The notes: generated from the sequence alone by a model not told the origin. A DNA stretch of 64,000 bases from Candidatus Scybalocola faecavium (GCA_018713145.1 DVFP01000012.1:1-64000), one strand, 5' to 3'; counted from the stretch's first letter, positions 27,905 to 36,909 are shown. Numbers and translations: made by a program.

Positions 27905-27948
27905 CCACTTAGTGAAGCCGAGCTGAAGGCGAAGGCTGAACTTAGTGG
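27905..27948 (+). repeat. Intergenic hairpin repeat, copy 3 (gap-pgk)
   Basis: Outer stem CCACT/AGTGG, extended by GTG/CAC on each side of a mismatch. Then a U-U mismatch, AGT/ACT, facing GA steps and inner stem AGCC/GGCT. Same family as 19940 and 29183. Confidence 0.65.
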
Positions 27949-27985
27949 CCACATACATCTCGAATTTAAAATTGGAGGAATTATA

Positions 27986-29179
27986 ATGCTTAACAAAAAA
28001 TCTGTTGATGATATTAACGTTAAGGGCTTAAGAGTCCTTGTACGCTGCGATTTTAACGTACCTTTAAAAGACGGCGTGATCACAGATGAAAACCGTCTTG
28101 TGGCAGCTCTGCCTACGATCAAAAAACTTATTAATGACGGCGGCAAAGTCATCCTTTGCTCCCATCTTGGCAAACCAAAGGGAGAGCCTAAACCGGAATT
28201 ATCTTTAGCTCCTGTTGCAAAGAGACTTTCCGAGCTCCTTGGCCAGGAAGTAAAGTTTGCTGCTGATCCTGAAGTTGTAGGACCTAACGCAAAAGCTGCT
28301 GTTGAAGCTATGAAAGACGGAGATGTGATCCTTCTTGAAAATACACGTTACAGAGCAGAAGAAACAAAGAACGGGGACGAATTCAGCAAAGAGCTGGCAA
28401 GCCTGTGCGATGTTTTTGTAGATGACGCTTTCGGTACTGCCCACAGAGCTCATTGCTCTAATGTTGGTGTTACAAAATATGTTAAGACATCTGTTGTTGG
28501 TTATCTTATGCAGAAAGAAATCGACTTCCTCGGCAATGCTGTAAATAACCCGGTAAGACCTTTTGTTGCTATCCTTGGCGGCTCCAAGGTTTCCTCCAAG
28601 ATTTCCGTTATCAACAACCTTCTTGACAAGGTTGATACTCTGATCATCGGCGGTGGTATGTGCTTTACATTCGCAAAAGCCGCTGGCACACAGATCGGTA
28701 AATCTCTTTGCGAGGATGACTATCTTGATTATGCAAATGAAATGGTGGCAAAAGCAAAAGAAAAAGGCGTTAAGCTCCTTCTCCCTGTTGACTGTGTTGC
28801 TGCAAAAGAATTTTCTAATGATGCTCCCCGCCGTGTTGTTGAAGGCGACCTTGAGCCAGATGAAATGGGCCTTGACATCGGACCTAAAACAGAAAAACTG
28901 TTTGCTGACGCTTTAAAAGGCGCTAAGACCGTTGTATGGAACGGACCTATGGGCTGCTTTGAAATGCCGAATTTTGCATCCGGTACAATCGCTGTAGCAA
29001 AGGCAATGGCTGATCTTAAAGACGCTACAACGATTATCGGCGGCGGTGATTCTGCAGCTGCAGTAAATACGTTAGGCTTTGGCGACAAGATGACACACAT
29101 CTCCACCGGCGGCGGCGCTTCCCTTGAATTCCTTGAAGGCAAAGACCTCCCCGGCGTAGTAGCAGCCAACGATAAATAG
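27986..29179 (+). CDS. pgk: Phosphoglycerate kinase
   Basis: Makes ATP from 1,3-bisphosphoglycerate. Seen: [12 protein letters not shown] near residue 16, the substrate-binding [11 protein letters not shown] near 55 and [11 protein letters not shown] near 118, the hinge region, and the C-terminal nucleotide loop [12 protein letters not shown] near 350. The 397-residue length is normal. Start ATG 27986 follows TTGGAGG. It is second in the glycolytic cluster. The intergenic stretch to tpiA carries two tandem structured repeats and no terminator with a T run. Confidence 0.98.
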   Translation: MLNKKSVDDINVKGLRVLVRCDFNVPLKDGVITDENRLVAALPTIKKLINDGGKVILCSHLGKPKGEPKPELSLAPVAKRLSELLGQEVKFAADPEVVGPNAKAAVEAMKDGDVILLENTRYRAEETKNGDEFSKELASLCDVFVDDAFGTAHRAHCSNVGVTKYVKTSVVGYLMQKEIDFLGNAVNNPVRPFVAILGGSKVSSKISVINNLLDKVDTLIIGGGMCFTFAKAAGTQIGKSLCEDDYLDYANEMVAKAKEKGVKLLLPVDCVAAKEFSNDAPRRVVEGDLEPDEMGLDIGPKTEKLFADALKGAKTVVWNGPMGCFEMPNFASGTIAVAKAMADLKDATTIIGGGDSAAAVNTLGFGDKMTHISTGGGASLEFLEGKDLPGVVAANDK

Positions 29180-29182
29180 TGA

Positions 29183-29346
29183 GCACTTAGTGAAGCCAAG
29201 CCGTTAGGCGCAGGCTGAGCTTAGTGCGAACATTGTTCCAGGTGCGAAAGCGCCTGGAACTACCCGTCCACTTAGTGAAGCCAAGCCGTTAGGCGTGGGC
29301 TTAAGCTTAGTGCGAACATTGTTCCAGGTGCGTCAGCGCCTGGAAC
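29183..29346 (+). repeat. Tandem 86-base structured repeat between pgk and tpiA (copies 4 and 5)
   Basis: Two copies of a unit made of the intergenic hairpin family (29183-29227 and 29268-29313) plus a second hairpin. The second hairpin is GTTCCAGGTGC with GCGCCTGGAAC around GAAA (29235-29260) and around GTCA (29321-29346). Copy 4 has outer stem GCACT/AGTGC where copy 3 has CCACT/AGTGG, a compensatory change. The unit repeats every 86 bases. Confidence 0.75.
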
Positions 29347-29374
29347 CTGTATTAATTTTAAAGGAGACGTTATC

Positions 29375-30124
29375 ATGCGTAAGAAGATTATTGCCGGCAA
29401 CTGGAAGATGAATAAAACTCCCAGCGAAGCTGTTGCATTAGTAAATGAATTAAAGCCTCTTGTAGCCAATGAAGATGTGGATGTTGTATTTTGTGTTCCT
29501 GCCATTGACATCATTCCATGCATGGAAGCTGCAAAAGGTACAAATATTTCTATTGGTGCTGAAAATATGTACTACGAAGAATCCGGTGCATATACTGGTG
29601 AAATCGCGCCAAACATGCTTACAGATGTAGGCGTTAAGTATGTGATCATTGGACATTCTGAGAGAAGAGAGTATTTTGCAGAAACAGACGAGACTGTTAA
29701 TAAGAAAGTGTTAAAGGCTTTTGAACATGGTATTACTCCGATTATCTGCTGCGGCGAAACACTGACACAGCGTGAGCAGGGTATTACTATGGACTGGATC
29801 CGTCAGCAGATCAAAATCGCTTTCTTAAATGTAACCGCAGATCAGGCGAAGACAGCAGTGATCGCTTATGAACCGATCTGGGCTATTGGTACAGGCAAGA
29901 CAGCAACCAGTGAGCAGGCAGAAAAAGTTTGCAAAGGTATTCGTGATTGCATCGCTGAGATTTATGACACAGATACAGCAGAAGCTATCCGTATTCAGTA
30001 TGGCGGTTCTGTAAATGCTGGAAATGCGGCAGAGCTTTTTGCTATGGCTGACATTGACGGCGGCCTGGTTGGCGGCGCAAGCCTTAAAGCTGACTTTGGA
30101 AAGATCGTAAATTATAATAAATAA
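29375..30124 (+). CDS. tpiA: Triosephosphate isomerase
   Basis: Interconverts dihydroxyacetone phosphate and glyceraldehyde-3-phosphate. Seen: N-terminal [15 protein letters not shown] with the active lysine, catalytic His in [12 protein letters not shown] near residue 96, catalytic Glu in [14 protein letters not shown] near 167, and the phosphate loop GGSVNAGN. The 249-residue length is typical. ATG 29375 follows AAAGGAG. It follows pgk across a tandem repeat and is closed by a strong terminator. Confidence 0.98.
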   Translation: MRKKIIAGNWKMNKTPSEAVALVNELKPLVANEDVDVVFCVPAIDIIPCMEAAKGTNISIGAENMYYEESGAYTGEIAPNMLTDVGVKYVIIGHSERREYFAETDETVNKKVLKAFEHGITPIICCGETLTQREQGITMDWIRQQIKIAFLNVTADQAKTAVIAYEPIWAIGTGKTATSEQAEKVCKGIRDCIAEIYDTDTAEAIRIQYGGSVNAGNAAELFAMADIDGGLVGGASLKADFGKIVNYNK

Positions 30125-30156
30125 TGCATAAGGTGCCTTGTTTTGGCATCTGTATA

Positions 30157-30200
30157 AAAAATCCGGCACACAGATCCTTTGGATCGTGAGCCGGATTTTT
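30157..30200 (+). terminator. Terminator after tpiA
   Basis: AAAAATCCGGC (30157-30167) pairs with GCCGGATTTTT (30190-30200), with an inner GATCC/GGATC stem. Confidence 0.9.
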
Positions 30201-30294
30201 ATGTGAGTGGGTTTGGAAGGGACAGCTTTTATGGTTATTGTTCACTGGCAAGCCAGTAAACAGTAACTAAAAAGATCGGTATACTTAAAAACTA

Positions 30295-30382
30295 TTGTAA
30301 AAGTAAATCTTTTAAGGTAAAATAAAGGATGGCAGAGCAATCGTTTTACCAGATGAACTTCCATGGCGGAAAACGCTCTGTC
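30295..30382 (+). promoter_or_regulatory. gpmI promoter and 5'-terminal stem-loop
   Basis: TTGTAA (30295-30300), 17 bases, TAAAAT (30318-30323). A stem starts at about +1: GGCAGAGC (30331-30338) with GCTCTGTC (30375-30382), with GTTTT/AAAAC inside. A hairpin at the 5' end may stabilise the mRNA (inference). No gene lies in 30201-30465. Confidence 0.6.
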
Positions 30383-30465
30383 ACAGATAAAACACAGGAT
30401 ATTTTACTTAAGCCTTGACAGGCAAAGTAAATTCAAAAAGATATTTGAGATAAGGAGATTTTAAC

Positions 30466-32007
30466 ATGAGCAAAAGACCTACTGTTTTAATGATCCTGGA
30501 TGGTTACGGCCTCAATGATAAACACGAAGGAAATGCTGTTTATGAGGCAAAAACACCGGTCATGGATCGCTTGATGAAGGAATATCCCTTTGTAAAAGGA
30601 AATGCCAGCGGACTTGCTGTAGGCCTTCCTGAAGGCCAGATGGGCAATTCTGAAGTTGGACATTTAAACATGGGCGCAGGACGTATCGTATATCAGGAAT
30701 TGACCCGCATTACAAAAGAAATCCAGGATGGCGATTTCTTTAAGAATGAAGCCCTTTTAAATGCAATGAATAATGTAAAAGAAAATAACAGCGCATTACA
30801 TTTATACGGCCTTCTTTCTGATGGAGGCGTACACAGCCATAATACTCACCTGTACGCACTTTTAGAGATGGCAAAGAGAAATGGTATTGAAAATGTATAT
30901 GTTCATTGTTTCCTTGATGGACGTGATACTCCGCCGGCATCCGGAAAAGATTATGTTGCAGAACTTGTTGAAAAGATGAAGGAAATTGGTGTAGGCAAGA
31001 TTGCTTCCATTATGGGACGTTACTATGCGATGGACAGAGATAACCGTTGGGACAGAGTAGAAAAAGCATACCGTGCTATGGTTTATGGTGAAGGCAACAC
31101 AGCTGCCGATCCGGTAGAAGCGGTAGAAGCATCCTATAAAGATGACAAGACCGATGAATTTGTCGTACCTGTAGTGATCCAGGAAAACGGCGCACCGGTT
31201 GCAACCATCAAAGATCATGATTCTATCATTTTCTTTAACTTCCGTCCGGACCGTGCCCGTGAAATCACCCGGGCTTTCTGCTGTGATGATTTTGACGGTT
31301 TTACTAGAGAACGCCGTCTGGATGTGACCTACATCTGCTTTACAGAGTATGATGTAACTATTCCTAATAAGCAGATCGCATTTAATAAGGTAGAAATCAA
31401 AAATACTTTCGGCGAATTTTTAGCTGCCCATCATATGACTCAGGCAAGAATTGCCGAAACAGAAAAATACGCTCACGTTACATTTTTCTTTAACGGCGGT
31501 GTAGAAGAGCCAAATGAGGGTGAGGATCGTATCCTTGTAAAATCTCCTAAAGTAGCTACCTATGACCTTCAGCCGGAGATGAGCGCATATCAGGTTTGCG
31601 ATAAACTGGTAGAAGCGATTAAATCCGGAAAATATGATGTGATCATCATTAACTTTGCAAACCCGGATATGGTCGGCCATACCGGTGTAGAAAAGGCTGC
31701 GATCAAGGCGATCGAAGTTGTGGATGAGTGTGTCGGCAAAGCTGTGGATGCCCTGATCGAGGTTGATGGCCAGATGATCATTTGCGCAGACCACGGAAAT
31801 GCTGAACAGCTTATTGATTATAACACAGGCGAGCCTTTTACAGCCCATACTACCAATCCTGTTCCATTTATCCTTGTCAACTATGATAAGGACTATACTC
31901 TGGCAGAAGGCGGCTGCCTTGCTGACCTTGTTCCAACAATGATCGAAATGATGGGTATGGAAAAGCCTGCAGAAATGACAGGAAAATCTCTGCTTGTCCG
32001 CAAATAG
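30466..32007 (+). CDS. gpmI: 2,3-bisphosphoglycerate-independent phosphoglycerate mutase
   Basis: Converts 3-phosphoglycerate to 2-phosphoglycerate using two metal ions, usually manganese. It belongs to the alkaline phosphatase superfamily. Seen: MILDGYGLN at residue 7 (metal Asp), the phosphoserine in GQMGNSEVGHLNMGAGR near 62, HSHNTHLYALLEMA, CFLDGRDTPP, NFRPDRARE near 260, and the metal cluster NPDMVGHTG and CADHGNAE. 513 residues is normal. The gene has its own promoter with a leader stem-loop and lies apart from gap-pgk-tpiA only by a terminator. Confidence 0.98.
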   Translation: MSKRPTVLMILDGYGLNDKHEGNAVYEAKTPVMDRLMKEYPFVKGNASGLAVGLPEGQMGNSEVGHLNMGAGRIVYQELTRITKEIQDGDFFKNEALLNAMNNVKENNSALHLYGLLSDGGVHSHNTHLYALLEMAKRNGIENVYVHCFLDGRDTPPASGKDYVAELVEKMKEIGVGKIASIMGRYYAMDRDNRWDRVEKAYRAMVYGEGNTAADPVEAVEASYKDDKTDEFVVPVVIQENGAPVATIKDHDSIIFFNFRPDRAREITRAFCCDDFDGFTRERRLDVTYICFTEYDVTIPNKQIAFNKVEIKNTFGEFLAAHHMTQARIAETEKYAHVTFFFNGGVEEPNEGEDRILVKSPKVATYDLQPEMSAYQVCDKLVEAIKSGKYDVIIINFANPDMVGHTGVEKAAIKAIEVVDECVGKAVDALIEVDGQMIICADHGNAEQLIDYNTGEPFTAHTTNPVPFILVNYDKDYTLAEGGCLADLVPTMIEMMGMEKPAEMTGKSLLVRK

Positions 32008-32068
32008 AGCTTGCTTCTTACACCATTCTATGATAAAATAGGCATATTGAGTCTAGGAGGTGTGCGTG

Positions 32069-32308
32069 ATGGATATTTTAAGAACGATTGTAATGATACT
32101 TTTTGTTCTTATTTGTATAGCATTAATTGTGGTCATCCTGATGCAGGAAAGTAAGACATCCGGTTTAAGCGGCGCTATTAATGGTGTTGCGGATACTTAC
32201 TGGGGAAAAAATAAAGGACGTTCCATGGAAGGAAAACTTGTACAGGCGACAAAAGTTCTTGCTGTACTGTTCTTTATCGTTGCCCTTGCCCTGAACATGA
32301 CCTGGTAA
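32069..32308 (+). CDS. secG: Preprotein translocase subunit SecG
   Basis: Small membrane part of the SecYEG channel. The 79-residue protein has two hydrophobic helices (about residues 3-24 and 55-76) separated by the family loop MQESKTSGLSGAINGVADTY (landmark). ATG 32069 is chosen over the GTG at 32060 because AGGAGG lies 8 bases before it. The next gene is rnr, a frequent secG-rnr-smpB-ssrA order in Firmicutes, linking protein export with ribosome rescue. Confidence 0.95.
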   Translation: MDILRTIVMILFVLICIALIVVILMQESKTSGLSGAINGVADTYWGKNKGRSMEGKLVQATKVLAVLFFIVALALNMTW

Positions 32309-32348
32309 TAGACATTACACAAGATTAAGCATATAACATTGCCAAAGA

Positions 32349-32391
32349 AACCACCCTTATAACCAAACCATAAGGGTGGTTGTTTTTGTTT
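32349..32391 (+). terminator. Terminator between secG and rnr
   Basis: AACCACCCTTAT (32349-32360) pairs with ATAAGGGTGGTT (32370-32381), followed by a T run. Confidence 0.9.
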
Positions 32392-32444
32392 AGCAGCGAG
32401 CCGGCATGGCTTGATAAAGATTTTGAAAAGAGAGAGGTGACACT

Positions 32445-34583
32445 GTGGATGAGATGACATATCAGATGCGGGAAAATATGCTCCGTGATCTGTTTGAAGA
32501 TAAAAGCTATCGTCCAATGAAGCTGAAAGAATTATGCGTTTTTTTAAATGTACCGAAAAGTGAACGGGAAGATTTAAAGCTTATGCTGGATCAGATGATT
32601 TCAAACGGACAGATTGCCATGACATCTGATGGAAGATATGCACAACCGGAAGCAGATGTATATACCGGAACATTTATGGGCAGTACCAGAGGTTTCGGTT
32701 TTGTTCGTGTCGAGGGCATGTCAGACGATATTTTTATTTCTGAAAGGGATACTTTAGGGGCGCTTCACGGCGATACTGTGACTGTCAGGATCACCCGCAG
32801 AGCACGGGGAACCCGACGTTGTGAAGGGCAGATTCTTCGTATTGTCAGCAGGGCTAATGATCGGATCGTGGGCACCTATGATCAAAGTAAAAAGTTCGGC
32901 TTTGTTATACCGGATAATTCAAAAATCTCCAAAGATATTTTTGTGCGCAGCGAAAATTCTATGGGAGCCGTGACCGGACATAAGGTGGTTGTCCAGGTAA
33001 TGGATTATGGAAATCCCGGAAAAAACCCGGAAGGCCGGATCGTAGAGATCCTTGGACACATGGATGATCCCCAGTCGGATGTCCTGACTGTCCTGCGGGC
33101 CTATAATATTCCTGTGGATTTTCCTGAAGATGTGATCCAGCAGTTAAAAACTGTACCGGATCATGTATCGGAGAAAGAACTGGAGGGTAGAAAGGATCTG
33201 AGGGAACTTCCCACCGTGACCATTGATGGGGAGGATGCTAAAGATCTGGATGACGCGATTACCATTTCCAAGGAGGGAAATGTTTACCATCTGGGCGTGC
33301 ATATTGCGGATGTGAGCCATTATGTCCGGGAAGGTTCTCCCCTGGACCGGGAAGCCCTGAACCGGGGGACAAGTGTGTATTTGGTAGACCGGGTGGTCCC
33401 TATGCTTCCCCATGCTTTGTCCAATGGTATTTGTTCTTTAAATCAGGGTTGTGACCGGCTTGCCTTAAGCTGTCTTATGGATATTGATGAAAAGGGACAG
33501 GTTATAGGACATGAAATTGCTGAAACAGTGATCCGGGTAGACCGGCGTATGACCTATACGGCAGTTAATGCCATTGTTTCACGCCATGATCCTCAGGTTA
33601 TGAAAGACTATGAGGAATTTGTTCCAATGTTTGAGCTGATGAAGGAAGCGGCGGATATTCTTCGTGGGAAACGCAGGCAGAGGGGCGGTATTGACTTTGA
33701 TTTTCCTGAATCAAAGATCATTTTAGACGAAAAAGGATTTCCTGTGGACATTCATCCCTACGAAAGAAATGCTGCCACAAAGATCATTGAAGATTTTATG
33801 TTGGTAGCCAATGAAACCATTGCTGAAGATTTTTTCTGGCAGGAGCTTCCATTCTTATATCGTACTCATGAAACTCCGGATCTGGAACGGATCCGAAAGC
33901 TCATGGCTATTATTTCCGGTTTTGGCTATTATATGAAGCTTGGACGGGGAGAAATCCATCCTAAAGAGGTTCAAAAGCTTTTGGGAAAGATCCAGGATAC
34001 GCCGGAGGAGGCCATGATCAGCCGCCTGACCCTGCGTTCCATGAAACGGGCCCGGTATACAACGGAAAATACCGGACACTTTGGTCTGGCTGTAAAGTAT
34101 TACTGTCATTTTACATCTCCCATACGACGGTATCCGGATCTTCAGATCCACAGGATCATTAAGGAAAATCTTCACGGAATGCTGGATGAGCGGCGGCAGG
34201 AGCATTTTCGCAGTATCCTGCCGGAAGTGGCTGACAGTACCAGCCGGACAGAACGGCGGGCGGATGATGCTGAGCGGGATGTGGAAAAGCTGAAAAAGGT
34301 GGAATATATGTCCCAGCGTATCGGACAGGTGTATACCGGCGTTGTCTCCGGTATGGGAAATCTGGGAATGTATGTGGAATTGCCTAATACATGCGAAGGA
34401 CTGATCCGGCTCCAGGATATGGAAGATGATTACTATTTTTATGATGAAGAAAAATATATGATCGCAGGTGAAACTTTAGGGATCACTTACAGTCTCGGGC
34501 AAAAGATCCGTATACGGGTTTCAGGTACCGATAAATTATCCCGGACCATTTTCTTTGTTCCGGAAGATGAACAGGAGAGTTGA
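32445..34583 (+). CDS. rnr: Ribonuclease R
   Basis: Processive 3'-5' exoribonuclease that degrades structured RNA and works with tmRNA-SmpB on stalled messages. Order of parts: winged helix (residues 1-65), two cold-shock domains (GTFMGSTRGFGFVRVEG near 75; GTYDQSKKFGFVIPD near 144), the RNB domain with the metal site DGEDAKDLDDAITI near 262, and a C-terminal S1 domain (GVVSGMGNLGMYVEL). 712 residues is normal. The GTG start at 32445 has AGAGG 7 bases upstream. smpB begins 6 bases after the stop. Confidence 0.96.
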   Translation: MDEMTYQMRENMLRDLFEDKSYRPMKLKELCVFLNVPKSEREDLKLMLDQMISNGQIAMTSDGRYAQPEADVYTGTFMGSTRGFGFVRVEGMSDDIFISERDTLGALHGDTVTVRITRRARGTRRCEGQILRIVSRANDRIVGTYDQSKKFGFVIPDNSKISKDIFVRSENSMGAVTGHKVVVQVMDYGNPGKNPEGRIVEILGHMDDPQSDVLTVLRAYNIPVDFPEDVIQQLKTVPDHVSEKELEGRKDLRELPTVTIDGEDAKDLDDAITISKEGNVYHLGVHIADVSHYVREGSPLDREALNRGTSVYLVDRVVPMLPHALSNGICSLNQGCDRLALSCLMDIDEKGQVIGHEIAETVIRVDRRMTYTAVNAIVSRHDPQVMKDYEEFVPMFELMKEAADILRGKRRQRGGIDFDFPESKIILDEKGFPVDIHPYERNAATKIIEDFMLVANETIAEDFFWQELPFLYRTHETPDLERIRKLMAIISGFGYYMKLGRGEIHPKEVQKLLGKIQDTPEEAMISRLTLRSMKRARYTTENTGHFGLAVKYYCHFTSPIRRYPDLQIHRIIKENLHGMLDERRQEHFRSILPEVADSTSRTERRADDAERDVEKLKKVEYMSQRIGQVYTGVVSGMGNLGMYVELPNTCEGLIRLQDMEDDYYFYDEEKYMIAGETLGITYSLGQKIRIRVSGTDKLSRTIFFVPEDEQES

Positions 34584-34589
34584 TAAAAT

Positions 34590-35063
34590 ATGGCAAAAAA
34601 CAGTACAGGTTCCAAGCTTATTGCCAACAATAAAAAAGCATACTTTGACTATTTTATTGAAGATACCTATGAGGCCGGGATCGTCCTTCACGGCACAGAA
34701 GTAAAATCTCTGCGCATGGGCCACTGCAGCATTAAGGAATCCTTTATCCGTCCGGATAAAGGGGAGATGTATATTTATCAGATGCACATTTCGCCTTATG
34801 AAAAAGGAAATATTTTCAACAAAGACCCTTTGCGCCCAAGAAAGCTGCTGCTTCATAAATCTGAGATCAACAAGATCTTAGGCAAAGCCTCCCAAAAAGG
34901 CTATACCATCGTGCCATTAAAGGTTTATTTAAAAGGAAGCCTGGTCAAAGTGGAAATCGGCCTTGCCAGAGGTAAAAAACTCTACGACAAACGCGCCGAC
35001 ATCGCCAAAAAAGACCAAAGAAGAGAAGCCGAAAAAGACTTCAAAGTCAAAAATTTGTATTAA
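34590..35063 (+). CDS. smpB: SsrA-binding protein SmpB
   Basis: Binds tmRNA and places it on stalled ribosomes for trans-translation. The 157-residue protein shows the OB-fold core: [38 protein letters not shown] and the basic [20 protein letters not shown] tail that enters the mRNA channel (landmarks). It starts 6 bases after rnr and sits about 630 bases before ssrA, its partner. The stop codon lies inside the closing stem of the structured element at 35058-35202. Confidence 0.97.
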   Translation: MAKNSTGSKLIANNKKAYFDYFIEDTYEAGIVLHGTEVKSLRMGHCSIKESFIRPDKGEMYIYQMHISPYEKGNIFNKDPLRPRKLLLHKSEINKILGKASQKGYTIVPLKVYLKGSLVKVEIGLARGKKLYDKRADIAKKDQRREAEKDFKVKNLY

Positions 35064-35202
35064 GTTCAGCCATGCACATCTACTGGTAAGAGCTTCGGAG
35101 CAAGTTTACTTGCGCCGGGGCTCTTTCCTGTAGATGTATAGGGATGACGTCCCCAGCGAGATGGAGCGGAGCGGAATCGAGCTGGCATAGCAGAACTTAA
35201 TA
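35058..35202 (+). other. Multi-branched RNA structure overlapping the smpB stop
   Basis: P1: TATTAAGTTC-A-GCCATGC (35058-35075) with GCATAGC-A-GAACTTAATA (35185-35202), 16 pairs with two mismatches. P2: ACATCTAC with GTAGATGT (35076-35137), enclosing GAGC/GCTC, CGG/CCG and GCAAGT/ACTTGC. P3: GGGA/TCCC (35141-35153). P4: CAGC-GA-GAT with ATC-GA-GCTG (35154-35184), with facing GA steps. Together these form a four-way junction. P2 may double as the smpB terminator, though the T run is short. Confidence 0.55.
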
Positions 35203-35311
35203 TAAAAGCCATGCACAGAGCCAGGTAAAATCGGGCAAGATTACAAAGTCAAATACGCAGGGCAAAGAAAAAAGGACCTGTATTGCTACAAGCCCTTAAG
35301 AGTTTCCAATG

Positions 35312-35524
35312 TTAAATTGCTACTGTCGTATAACTGGAAGGCTGTGGGATTTCTTCTCCATCCTCCAGTGCCGTTTCAATCCACTCAGCAATGATAACCT
35401 GAGTGTTTTTGATCGCTTCCTCCGGCGTTTTTCCATCTGACATACAGCCGGGAAGATCTGGAACAGAGGTCACATAGCAATTATCTTCCTCTGACCAATA
35501 CATATAAATAGGATATTTATACAT
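35312..35524 (-). CDS. HicB-like antitoxin domain protein, no HicA partner
   Basis: A 70-residue protein with the HicB partial RNase H-like fold: YPIYMYWSEEDNCYVTSVPDLPGC followed by GKTPEEAIKNTQ (landmark fragments). In type II toxin-antitoxin pairs HicB neutralises the mRNA-cleaving toxin HicA. Here there is no DNA-binding C-terminus and no HicA-like frame on either side: smpB lies below and ssrA above. It may be an orphan antitoxin or an unrelated user of the fold. AGGGAGGACT lies upstream of the ATG on the minus strand. Confidence 0.8.
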   Translation of the reverse strand: MYKYPIYMYWSEEDNCYVTSVPDLPGCMSDGKTPEEAIKNTQVIIAEWIETALEDGEEIPQPSSYTTVAI

Positions 35525-35619
35525 CTCTTTTTAGTCCTCCCTTATTCCACATTTATTATATGCTATAATTTTCGTATTATCAATCCTTTTATTGCTTTGA
35601 TGTGGAACTAAAAAAATCC

Positions 35620-35648
35620 TTGACGTTTCCGGTATCTTGCTTTATAAT
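35620..35648 (+). promoter_or_regulatory. Promoter of ssrA
   Basis: TTGACG (35620-35625), 17 bases, TATAAT (35643-35648), giving a leader of about 38 bases before the mature tmRNA. Confidence 0.85.
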
Positions 35649-35693
35649 AAATCCTGACCTTGTCAGGGAAGACCAGGCCGAAGAATATTTTTC

Positions 35694-36045
35694 GGGGTTG
35701 TACTGGTTTCGACGGGGGTGTTGAAATCGAAGAAGCCATCCGCAGACTCCGGGACTGCGTACTAACCTGGAACTTAAATATAAAAGCTGAAGATAATAAT
35801 TACGCTTTAGCTGCCGCTTAAGGCAGCCTGTCAGCCCGGGATCGCTCACAGTTCCGGTCCTGGCATCGAATCTTGTGAGGCCCTTTGTCGTCTAAGCTTT
35901 GCGGCGGCAAAAGATTTATGAAGCTACCAAAAGAAGGCCGCCTGTCGTTGGGGGTGCCTTTGAGGGAATAAAAGTACAGCGACTGTGATGGGAGATGCTT
36001 TGATGGATGTGCCTTCGGACCGGGGTTCGACTCCCCGCAGCTCCA
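35694..36045 (+). ncRNA. ssrA: Transfer-messenger RNA (tmRNA)
   Basis: Rescues ribosomes stalled on broken messages with SmpB. The tRNA-like ends pair as GGGGTTG (35694-35700) with CAGCTCC (36038-36044), with discriminator A and the T arm GGGGTTCGACTCCCC. The 5' part shows the typical GTACTGGTTTCGACGGGG. The tag frame most likely starts at GCT 35786 and reads AEDNNYALAA then TAA (35819-35821), with the usual ALAA degradation signal. No CCA is encoded. It lies in the expected place after rnr-smpB. Confidence 0.97.
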
Positions 36046-36164
36046 TTTCAGGGATCTGGATAATGACAGATCTTTGATTTTGGATAAGCGTATCTGTCGG
36101 AAATTTGTGTTTTGAAGAAAGTGTTATGATTTTCAAAATTTTTCAAAAAAAATCAAAAAAACAC

Positions 36165-36193
36165 TTGATTTTTTCCGGAAGGTGCGTTATACT
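36165..36193 (+). promoter_or_regulatory. Promoter of tRNA-Glu
   Basis: TTGATT (36165-36170), 17 bases, TATACT (36188-36193), 13 bases before the tRNA. Confidence 0.75.
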
Positions 36194-36206
36194 AAGATAG
36201 TCAGAT

Positions 36207-36278
36207 GGCTCGTTGGTCAAGCGGTCAAGACGCCGCCCTCTCACGGCGGAAACAGGGGTTCGATTCCCCTACGGGCTA
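36207..36278 (+). tRNA. tRNA-Glu (anticodon CTC)
   Basis: Acceptor GGCTCGT pairs with ACGGGCT (two G-U), followed by discriminator A. The anticodon stem CCGCC/GGCGG encloses CTCTCAC (anticodon CTC, codon GAG), and the T arm is GGGGTTCGATTCCCC. No CCA is encoded. tRNA genes of this kind are frequent integration sites, but no integrase follows. Confidence 0.95.
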
Positions 36279-36295
36279 TTAGAAAATGAATTTGG

Positions 36296-36338
36296 AAACC
36301 CGTGAAATTGCAGTGTTTATGCAGTTTCACGGGTTTTT
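36296..36338 (+). terminator. Terminator after tRNA-Glu
   Basis: AAACCCGTGAAA (36296-36307) pairs with TTTCACGGGTTT (36325-36336), followed by TT. The rest of 36339-36823 is AT-rich, contains short GTAATCAAAA-like repeats (36368-36405) and shows no gene I can support. Confidence 0.88.
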
Positions 36339-36823
36339 ACTTTGCTTCAAAAACAGGACTGCTTTTTTAGGTAATCAAAAAAGTAATCAAAATCAAAAAA
36401 TAATCATATATCTCAAATTTATTAATCTTCATAGAATCAAGAATTTCTACAGTCACTTTTGTATCAAATTGTTTGATGCAGCATAAAATTCCCCTTTAAA
36501 TAAAATTTTTCTTGACTTCATGTTATAGATGGTCTTTCTGGATCTTGTCAAAAAGAATCTGTTAAATTCCATTAGTTCCCAGTATTTTATGACGGAACAG
36601 AATTTATGGAAAAATGCAGCGGCTGAAAAAACAACTTGATTACTTTAGCATAAAAAAGTCCAAAAAGGGCATTGAAAATTTACTGTAAATATGGGAAAAA
36701 TCGAGGATAAGGGGGGCAAATAAAACAGGAAAGATGAAAACGACGGAATTTTCCTAGTACTACAACGGAAAGCGGGAATGGCCGTTGACTTGGGTATTTT
36801 ATCTAATTTATATTAAAATAATA

Positions 36824-36852
36824 TTGACTTTTTGGATATAATTGCCTATAAT
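36824..36852 (+). promoter_or_regulatory. Promoter of the small secreted protein
   Basis: TTGACT (36824-36829), 17 bases, TATAAT (36847-36852), about 57 bases before ATG 36910. It is a near-consensus promoter. Confidence 0.8.
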
Positions 36853-36909
36853 TAAGAGCAAGAACCAATGTTATATGAGCCTTTTGCATATTAATGAAGG
36901 AGGGTTATT

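Noticed and set aside
35312..35524. Complete HicAB toxin-antitoxin pair
   Set aside because: No HicA-like frame of about 60 codons with the double-stranded RNA-binding fold is found on either side.
36286..36486. A 66-codon frame after tRNA-Glu that could be an integrase remnant
   Set aside because: It overlaps the tRNA terminator, has no ribosome site and no integrase motif; the repeated AATCAAAA string is simple sequence.
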